Below, piece after piece: positions 52,013-60,000 of a stretch of 60,000 bases of DNA. The notes under the pieces are model-generated. The model had not been told where the DNA came from. It did no database searches and was given only the letters and a program-made list of their open reading frames with translations. The stretch covers positions 39,767,076 through 39,827,075 of the forward strand of contig NC_087069.1 in the NCBI RefSeq assembly GCF_963678635.1, read 5' to 3'. Numbering within the stretch: the stretch's first letter is position 1; the number at the start of each line of letters is the position of its first letter. This stretch comes from Symsagittifera roscoffensis (lineage: Eukaryota; Xenacoelomorpha; Acoela; Convolutidae). Position numbers and translations under genes: made by a program.

Positions 52013-55000
52013 ATCTTCGCTCTTCGAAAGTCGGAACAAAAAGGGAATCTGACCCTAGTTTGGCTCAGCGACAAAGTTCTTCCTTCGCTCTTCGAAAGTC
52101 GGAACAAAAAGGGAATCTGACCCTAGTGTGGCTCAGCGACAAAGTTCTTTTTTCGCTCTTCGAAAGTCGGAACAAAAACGGAATCTGACCCTAGTGTGGC
52201 TCAGCGACAAAGTTCTTCCTTCGCTCTTCGAAAGTCGGAACAAAAAGGGAATCTGACCCTAGTGTGGCTCAGCGACAAAGTTCTTTTTTCGCTCTTCGAA
52301 AGTCGGAACAAAAACGGAATCTGACCCTAGTGTGGCTCAGCGACAAAGTTCTTCCTTCGCTCTTCGAAAGTCGGAACAAAAAGGGAATCTGACACTAGTG
52401 TGGCTCAGCGACAAAGTTCTTTTTTCGCTCTTCGAAAGTCGGAACAAAAACGGAATCTGACCCTAGTGTGGCTCAGCGACAAAGTTCTTCCTTCGCTCTT
52501 CGAAAGTCGGAACAAAAAGGGAATCTGACACTAGTGTGGCTCAGCGACAAAGTTCTTCCTTCGCTCTTCGAAAGTCGGAACAAAAAGGGAACTGACCCTA
52601 GTGTGGCTCAGCGACAAAGTTCTTTTTTCGCTCTTCGAAAGTCGGAACAAAAAGGGAATCTGACCCTAGTGTGGCTCAGCGACAAAGTTCTTTTTTCGCT
52701 CTTCGAAAGTCGGATCAAAAAGGGAATCTGAGCCTAGTGTGGCTCAGCGACAAAGTTCTTCCATTGCTCTTCGAAAGTCGGAACAAAAAGGGAACTGACC
52801 CTAGTGTGGCTCAGCGACAAAGTTCTTTTTTCGCTCTTCGAAAGTCGGAACAAAAAGGGAATCTGACCCTAGTGTGGCTCAGCGACAAAGTTCTTTTTTC
52901 GCTCTTCGAAAGTCGGAACAAAAAGGGAATCTGAGCCTAGTGTGGCTCAGCGACAAAGTTCTTTTTTCGCTCTCCGAAAGTCGGCACAAAAAGGGAATCT
53001 GACCCTAGTGTGGCTCAGCGACAAAGTTCTTCCTTCGCTCTTCGAAAGTCGGAACAAAAAGGGAATCTGACCCTAGTGTGGCTCAGCGACAAAGTTCTTT
53101 TTTCGCTCTTCGAAAGTCGGAACAAAAACGGAATCTGACCCTAGTGTGGCTCAGCGACAAAGTTCTTCCTTCGCTCTTCGAAAGTCGGAACAAAAAGGGA
53201 ATCTGACACTAGTGTGGCTCAGCGACAAAGTTCTTCCTTCGCTCTTCGAAAGTCGGAACAAAAAGGGAACTGACCCTAGTGTGGCTCAGCGACAAAGTTC
53301 TTTTTTCGCTCTTCGAAAGTCGGAACAAAAAGGGAATCTGACCCTAGTGTGGCTCAGCGACAAAGTTCTTTTTTCGCTCTTCGAAAGTCGGAACAAAAAG
53401 GGAATCTGAGCCTAGTGTGGCTCAGCGACAAAGTTCTTCCATTGCTCTTCGAAAGTCGGAACAAAAAGGGAACTGACCCTAGTGTGGCTCAGCGACAAAG
53501 TTCTTTTTTCGCTCTTCGAAAGTCGGAACAAAAAGGGAATCTGACCCTAGTGTGGCTCAGCGACAAAGTTCTTTTTTCGCTCTTCGAAAGTCGGAACAAA
53601 AAGGGAATCTGAGCCTAGTGTGGCTCAGCGACAAAGTTCTTTTTTCGCTCTTCGAAAGTCGGAACAAAAAGGGAATCTGACCCTAGTGTGGCTCAGCGAC
53701 AAAGATCTTTCTTCGCTCTTCGAAAGTCGGAACAAAAAAAGAAATTGACCCTAGTGTGGCTCAGCGACAAAGTTCTTTTTTCGCTCTTCGAAAGTCGGAA
53801 CAAAAAGGGAATCTGACCCCAGTGTGGCTCAGCGACAAAATTCTTTTTTTCGCTCTTCGAAAATCGGAACAAAAAGGGAATCTGAGCCTAGTGTGGCTCA
53901 GCGACAAAGTTCTTCCATTGCTCTTCGAAAGTCGGAACAAAAAGGGAATCTGACCCTAGTGTGGCTCAGCGACAAAGTTCTTTCTTCGCTCTTCGAAAGT
54001 CGGAACAAAAAAGGAAATTGACCCTAGTGTGGCTCAGCGACAAAGTTCTTTTTTCGCTCCTCGAAAGTCGGAACAAAAAGGGAATCTGACCCTAGTGTGG
54101 CTCAGCGACAAAGTTCTTTATTCGCTCTTCAAAAGTCGGAACAAAAAGGGAATCTGAGCCTAGTGTGGCTCAGCGACAAAGTTCTTCCATTGCTCTTCGA
54201 AAGTCGGAACAAAAAAGGAATCTGACCCTAGTGAGGCTCAGCGACAAAGATCTTTCTTCGCTCTTCGAAAGTCCGAACAAAAAAGGAAATTGACCCTAGT
54301 GTGGCTCAGCGACAAAGTTCTTTTTTCGCTCTTCGAAAGTCGGAACAAAAAGGGAATCTGACCCTAGTGTGGCTCAGCGACAAAGTTCTTTTTTCGCTCT
54401 TCGAAAGTCGGAACAAAAAGGGAATCTGACCCTAGTGTGGCTCAGCGACAAAGTTCTTTTTTCGCTCTTCGAAAGTCGGAACAAAAAGGGAATCTGACCC
54501 TAGTGTGGCTCAGCGACAAATTTCTTTTTTCGCTCTTCGAAAGTCGGAACAAAAAGGGAATCTGACCCTAGTGTGGCTCAGCGACAAAGATCTTTCTTCG
54601 CTCTTCGAAAGTCGGAACAAAAAAGGAAATTGACCCTAGTGTGGCTCAGCGACAAAATTCTATTTTCGCTCTTCGAAAGTCGGAACAAAAAGGGAATCTG
54701 ACCCTAGTGTGGCTCAGCGACAAAGTTCTTTTTTCGCTCTTCGAAAGTCGGAACAAAAAGGGAATCTGAGCCTAGTGTGGCTCAGCGACAAAGTTCTTCC
54801 ATTGCTCTTCGAAAGTCGGAACAAAAAGGGAATCTGACCCTAGTGTGGCTCAGCGACAAAGTTCTTCCTTCGCTCTTCGAAAGTCGGAACAAAAAGGGAA
54901 TCTGACCATAGTGTGGCTCAGCGACAAAGTTCTTTTTTACGCTCTTCGAAAGTCGGAACAAAAAGGGAAACTGACCCTAGTGTGGCTCAGCGACAAAGAT

Positions 55001-58000
55001 CTTCCTTCGCTCTTCGAAAATGGGATCAAAAAAGGAAATTGACCCTAGTGTGGCTCAGCGACAAAGTTCTTTTTTCGCTCTTCGAAAGTCGGAACAAAAA
55101 GGGAATCTGACCCTAGTGTGGCTCAGCGACAAAGTTCTTTTTTCGCTCTTCAAAAGTCGGAACAAAAAGGGAATCTGAGCCTAGTGTGGCTCAGCGACAA
55201 AGTTCTTCCATTGCTCTTCGAAAGTCGGAACAAAAAAGGAATCTGACCCTAGTGAGGCTCAGCGACAAAGATCTTTCTTCGCTCTTCGAAAGTCCGAACA
55301 AAAAAGGAAATTGACCCTAGTGTGGCTCAGCGACAAAGTTCTTTTTTCGCTCTTCGAAAGTCGGAACAAAAAGGGAATCTGACCCTAGTGTGGCTCAGCG
55401 ACAAAGTTCTTTTTTCGCTCTTCGAAAGTCGGAACAAAAAGGGAATCTGACCCTAGTGTGGCTCAGCGACAAAGTTCTTTTTTCGCTCTTCGAAAGTCGG
55501 AACAAAAAGGGAATCTGACCCTAGTGTGGCTCAGCGACAAAGTTCTTTTTTCGCTCTTCGAAAGTCGGAACAAAAAGGGAATCTGACCCTAGTGTGGCTC
55601 AGCGACAAAGATCTTTCTTCGCTCTTCGAAAGTCGGAACAAAAAGGGAAACTGACCCTAGTGTGGCTCAGCGACAAAGATCTTCCTTCGCTCTTCGAAAA
55701 TGGGATCAAAAAAGGAAATTGACCCTAGTGTGGCTCAGCGACAAAGTTCTTTTTTCGCTCTTCGAAAGTCGGAACAAAAAGGGAATCTGACCCTAGTGTG
55801 GCTCAGCGACAAAGTTCTTTTTTCGCTCTTCAAAAGTCGGAACAAAAAGGGAATCTGAGCCTAGTGTGGCTCAGCGACAAAGTTCTTCCATTGCTCTTCG
55901 AAAGTCGGAACAAAAAGGGAATCTGACCCTAGTGTGGCTCAGCGACGAAGTTCTTCCTTCGCTCTTCGAAAGTCGGAACAAAAAGGGAATCTGACCATAG
56001 TGTGGCTCAGCGACAAAGTTCTTTTTTACGCTCTTCGAAAGTCGGAACAAAAAGGGAAACTGACCCTAGTGTGGCTCAGCGACAAAGATCTTCCTTCGCT
56101 CTTCGAAAGTCGGAACAAAAAAGGAAATTGACCCTAGTGTGGCTCAGCGACAAAATTCTATTTTCGCTCTTCGAAAGTCGGAACAAAAAGGGAATCTGAC
56201 CCTAGTGTGGCTCAGCGACAAAGTTTTTTTTCGCTCTTCGAAAGTCGGAACAAAAAGGGAATCTGAGCCTAGTGTGGCTCAGCGACAAAGTTCTTCCATT
56301 GCTCTTCGAAAGTCGGAACAAAAAGGGAATCTGACCCTAGTGTGGCTCAGCGACAAAGTTCTTCCTTCGCTCTTCGAAAGTCGGAACAAAAAGGGAATCT
56401 GACCATAGTGTGGCTCAGCGACAAAGTTCTTTTTTACGCTCTTCGAAAGTCGGAACAAAAAGGGAAACTGACCCTAGTGTGGCTCAGCGACAAAGATCTT
56501 CCTTCGCTCTTCGAAAATGGGATCAAAAAAGGAAATTGACCCTAGTGTGGCTCAGCGACAAAGTTCTTTTTTCGCTCTTCGAAAGTCGGAACAAAAAGGG
56601 AATCTGACCCTAGTGTGGCTCAGCGACAAAGTTCTTTTTTCGCTCTTCAAAAGTCGGAACAAAAAGGGAATCTGAGCCTAGTGTGACTCAGCGACAAAGT
56701 TCTTCCATTGCTCTTCGAAAGTCGGAACAAAAAAGGAATCTGACCCTAGTGAGGCTCAGCGACAAAGATCTTTCTTCGCTCTTCGAAAGTCCGAACAAAA
56801 AAGGAAATTGACCCTAGTGTGGCTCAGCGACAAAGTTCTTTTTTCGCTCTTCGAAAGTCGGAACAAAAAGGGAATCTGACCCTAGTGTGGCTCAGCGACA
56901 AAGTTCTTTTTTCGCTCTTCGAAAGTCGGAACAAAAAGGGAATCTGACCCTAGTGTGGCTCAGCGACAAAGTTCTTTTTTCGCTCTTCGAAAGTCGGAAC
57001 AAAAAGGGAATCTGACCCTAGTGTGGCTCAGCGACAAAGTTCTTTTTTCGCTCTTCGAAAGTCGGAACAAAAAGGGAATCTGACCCTAGTGTGGCTCAGC
57101 GACAAAGATCTTTCTTCGCTCTTCGAAAGTCGGAACAAAAAGGGAAACTGACCCTAGTGTGGCTCAGCGACAAAGATCTTCCTTCGCTCTTCGAAAATGG
57201 GATCAAAAAAGGAAATTGACCCTAGTGTGGCTCAGCGACAAAGTTCTTTTTTCGCTCTTCGAAAGTCGGAACAAAAAGGGAATCTGACCCTAGTGTGGCT
57301 CAGCGACAAAGTTCTTTTTTCGCTCTTCGAAAGTCGGAACAAAAAAGGAATCTGACCCTAGTGAGGCTCAAGACAAAGATCTTTCTTCGCTCTTCGAAAG
57401 TCCGAACAAAAAAGGAAATTGACCCTAGTGTGGCTCAGCGACAAAGTTCTTTTTTCGCTCTTCGAAAGTCGGAACAAAAAGGGAATCTGACCCTAGTGTG
57501 GCTCAGCGACAAAGTTCTTTTTTCGCTCTTCGAAAGTCGGAACAAAAAGGGAATCTGACCCTAGTGTGGCTCAGCGACAAAGTTCTTTTTTCGCTCTTCG
57601 AAAGTCGGAACAAAAAGGGAATCTGACCCTAGTGTGGCTCAGCGACAAAGTTCTTTTTTCGCTCTTCGAAAGTCGGAACAAAAAGGGAATCTGACCCTAG
57701 TGTGGCTCAGCGACAAAGATCTTTCTTCGCTCTTCGAAAGTCGGAACAAAAAGGGAAACTGACCCTAGTGTGGCTCAGCGACAAAGATCTTCCTTCGCTC
57801 TTCGAAAATGGGATCAAAAAAGGAAATTGACCCTAGTGTGGCTCAGCGACAAAGTTCTTTTTTCGCTCTTCGAAAGTCGGAACAAAAAGGGAATCTGACC
57901 CTAGTGTGGCTCAGCGACAAAGTTCTTTTTTCGCTCTTCGAAAGTCGGAACAAAAAGGGAATCTGACCCTAGTGTGGCTCAGCGACAAAGTTCTTTTTTA

Positions 58001-60000
58001 CGCTCTTCGAAAGTCGGAACAAAAAGGGAAACTGACCCTAGTGTGGCTCAGCGACAAAGATCTTCCTTCGCTCTTCGAAAATGGGATCAAAAAAGGAAAT
58101 TGACCCTAGTGTGGCTCAGCGACAAAGTTCTTTTTTCGCTCTTCGAAAGTCGGAACAAAAAGGGAATCTGACCCTAGTGTGGCTCAGCGACAAAGTTCTT
58201 TTTTCGCTCTTCAAAAGTCGGAACAAAAAGGGAATCTGAGCCTAGTGTGGCTCAGCGACAAAGTTCTTCCATTGCTCTTCGAAAGTCGGAACAAAAAAGG
58301 AATCTGACCCTAGTGAGGCTCAGCGACAAAGATCTTTCTTCGCTCTTCGAAAGTCCGAACAAAAAAGGAAATTGACCCTAGTGTGGCTCAGCGACAAAGT
58401 TCTTTTTTCGCTCTTCGAAAGTCGGAACAAAAAGGGAATCTGACCCTAGTGTGGCTCAGCGACAAAGTTCTTTTTTCGCTCTTCGAAAGTCGGAACAAAA
58501 AGGGAATCTGACCCTAGTGTGGCTCAGCGGCAAAGTTCTTTTTTCGCTCTTCGAAAGTCGGAACAAAAAGGGAATCTGACCCTAGTGTGGCTCAGCGACA
58601 AAGTTCTTTTTTCGCTCTTCGAAAGTCGGAACAAAAAGGGAATCTGACCCTAGTGTGGCTCAGCGACAAAGATCTTTCTTCGCTCTTCGAAAGTCGGAAC
58701 AAAAAAGGAAATTGACCCTAGTGTGGCTCAGCGACAAAATTCTATTTTCGCTCTTCGAAAGTCGGAACAAAAAGGGAATCTGACCCTAGTGTGGCTCAGC
58801 GACAAAGTTCTTTTTTCGCTCTTCGAAAGTCGGAACAAAAAGGGAATCTGAGCCTAGTGTGGCTCAGCGACAAAGTTCTTCCATTGCTCTTCGAAAGTCG
58901 GAACAAAAAGGGAATCTGACCCTAGTGTGGCTCAGCGACAAAGTTCTTCCTTCGCTCTTCGAAAGTCGGAACAAAAAGGGAATCTGACCATAGTGTGGCT
59001 CAGCGACAAAGTTCTTTTTTACGCTCTTCGAAAGTCGGAACAAAAAGGGAAACTGACCCTAGTGTGGCTCAGCGACAAAGATCTTCCTTCGCTCTTCGAA
59101 AATGGGATCAAAAAAGGAAATTGACCCTAGTGTGGCTCAGCGACAAAGTTCTTTCTTCGTTCTTCGAAAGTCGGAACAAAAAGGGAATCTGACCCTAGTG
59201 TGGCTCAGCGACTAAGTTCTTTCTTCGTTCTTCGAAAATCGGAACAAAAAGGGAAACTGACCCTAGTGTGGCTCAGCGACAAAGACCTTCATCCGCTCTT
59301 CGAAAGTCGGAACAAAAAGGGAAATTGACCCTAGTGTGGCTCAGCGACAAAGTTCTTTCTTCGTTCTTCGAAAGTCGGAACCAAAAGGGAAACTGACATT
59401 AGTGTGGCTCAGCGACAAAGATCTTCCTTCGCTCTTCGAAAGTCGGAACAAAAAGGAAAATTGACCCTAGTGTGGCTCAGCGACAAAGTTCTTCCTTCGC
59501 TCTTCGAAAGTCGGAACAAAAAGGGAATCTGACCCTAGTGTGGCTCAGCGACAAAGTTCTTTTTTCGCTCTTCGAAAGTCGGAACAAAAAGGGAATCTGA
59601 CCCTAGTGTGGCTCAGCGACAAAGATCTTCCTTCGCTCTTCGAACGTCGGAACAAAAAGGGAATTTGACCCTAGTGTGGCTCAGCGACAAAGTTCTTTTT
59701 TCGTTTTTCGAAAATCGGAACAAAAAGGGAAACTTACCCTAGTGTGGCTCAGCGACAAAGATCTTCATCCGCTCTTCGAAAGTCGGAACAAAAAGGGAAA
59801 TTGACCCTAGTGTGGCTCAGCGACAAAGTTCTTTCTTCGTTCTTCGAAAGTCGGAACAAAAAGGGAAACTGACATTAGTGTGGCTCAGCGACAAAGATCT
59901 TCCTTCGCTCTTCGAAAGTCGGAACAAAAAGGAAAATTGACCCTAGTGTGGCTCAGCGACAAAGTTCTTCCTTCGCTCTTCGAAAGTCGGAACAAAAAGG
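52013..60000. repeat. 68-bp satellite array, about 117 copies, continues past window
   Basis: Monomer of 68 bases containing TGGCTCAGCGACAAAGTTCT, a T-run, CGCTCTTCGAAAGTCGGAAC, AAAAAGGGAATCTGACCCTA and GTG. Most monomers differ at a few positions only. Recurrent variants include GTTCTTCC, GATCTTTC, GTTCTTCCATTG, AATTCTATT, GAGCCTAG, GACCATAG, GTGAGGCTC and GGAAATTGACC. They recur in the same order, showing higher-order repeats (for example a block recurring 678 bases on between 52468 and 53146, and another about 1089 bases on between 54845 and 55934). Monomers near the right end (59150 onward) are more diverged. ORFs of 65-87 codons arise because three monomers make 204 bases (68 codons); they are not genes. 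Confidence 0.95.

Noticed and set aside
52468-59192. Many 65-87 codon ORFs (MAQRQSSSFALRKSEQKG type) as a tandem protein family
   Set aside because: They are the direct consequence of reading a 68-base monomer through three frames (204 bases, 68 codons); each ends wherever a monomer variant creates a stop.
52013-60000. CRISPR array
   Set aside because: The repeats are directly contiguous with no unique spacers, the context is eukaryotic, and no cas-like gene is present.
52013-60000. CENP-B box in the satellite monomer
   Set aside because: The monomer has TTCG followed by CGG nearby (TTCGAAAGTCGG), but the spacing is three bases short of the TTCGnnnnAnnCGGG core and the key A and third G are absent.

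Overview
The window looks like repeat-dominated, AT-rich eukaryotic DNA, probably from heterochromatin of an invertebrate animal (nematode or arthropod are the best guesses; the species cannot be fixed from sequence alone). Reasons: no bacterial-style gene packing, no long intact host gene, several families of decayed retroelements and miniature inverted-repeat elements, splice-like sites, minisatellites, and a satellite array that fills the last 8 kb. Almost every recognisable coding stretch is mobile-element derived and broken by stops and frameshifts.

Layout. 1-2339: little content beyond a possible terminal exon. 2340-5110: a foldback-type inverted-repeat element with tandem blocks inside its arms. 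5460-6540: a decayed non-LTR reverse transcriptase. 7080-14245 (minus strand): a decayed LTR-type retroelement whose leader plus gag start has been tandemly copied at a 1.66 kb period. 13.9-26.4 kb: a large composite made of two direct ~4.1-4.3 kb units followed by a third, inverted unit around a centre near 22.68 kb. Each unit carries a foldback MITE, a cluster of TAATCGATTA palindromes, a C/G homopolymer tract, a TIR element with internal 21-bp repeats, and a small basic ORF with a weak MADS-box-like pattern. 26.7-27.5 kb: two opposed copies of a hAT-like MITE. 28.3 kb: an intact 159-aa ORF of unknown family.

28.9-43.9 kb (plus strand): a very long decayed Ty3/gypsy-type retroelement. In order it holds a leader hairpin module, leader ORF, gag with a CCHC knuckle, protease (DTG changed to GTG), RT (YLDD), RNase H, integrase (second acidic residue lost), a small membrane ORF, a proline-rich region, an envelope-like glycoprotein region with a membrane-anchored C-terminal ORF, and a further accessory region of unknown function. 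An inverted second copy of the pol 3' end interrupts it at 37.1-37.4 kb. It shares its leader and gag N-terminal region with the minus-strand element at 7-14 kb, so both belong to one family.

45-50 kb: a 30-bp minisatellite, a second, interrupted member of the 28.3 kb ORF family (47.1-48.1 kb), and a fourth copy of the 21-bp-repeat TIR element. 50.2-52.0 kb: about fourteen degenerate copies of a ~120-bp GC-rich repeat. 52.01-60.0 kb: about 117 copies of a 68-bp satellite with higher-order structure, running off the window end and apparently related in sequence to the 120-bp repeat next to it.

There is no operon or pathway here. The coherent biology is that of transposable elements: nested insertion, inverted and tandem duplication, and satellite amplification. 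All homology statements come from reading motifs by eye; none was tested by database search.
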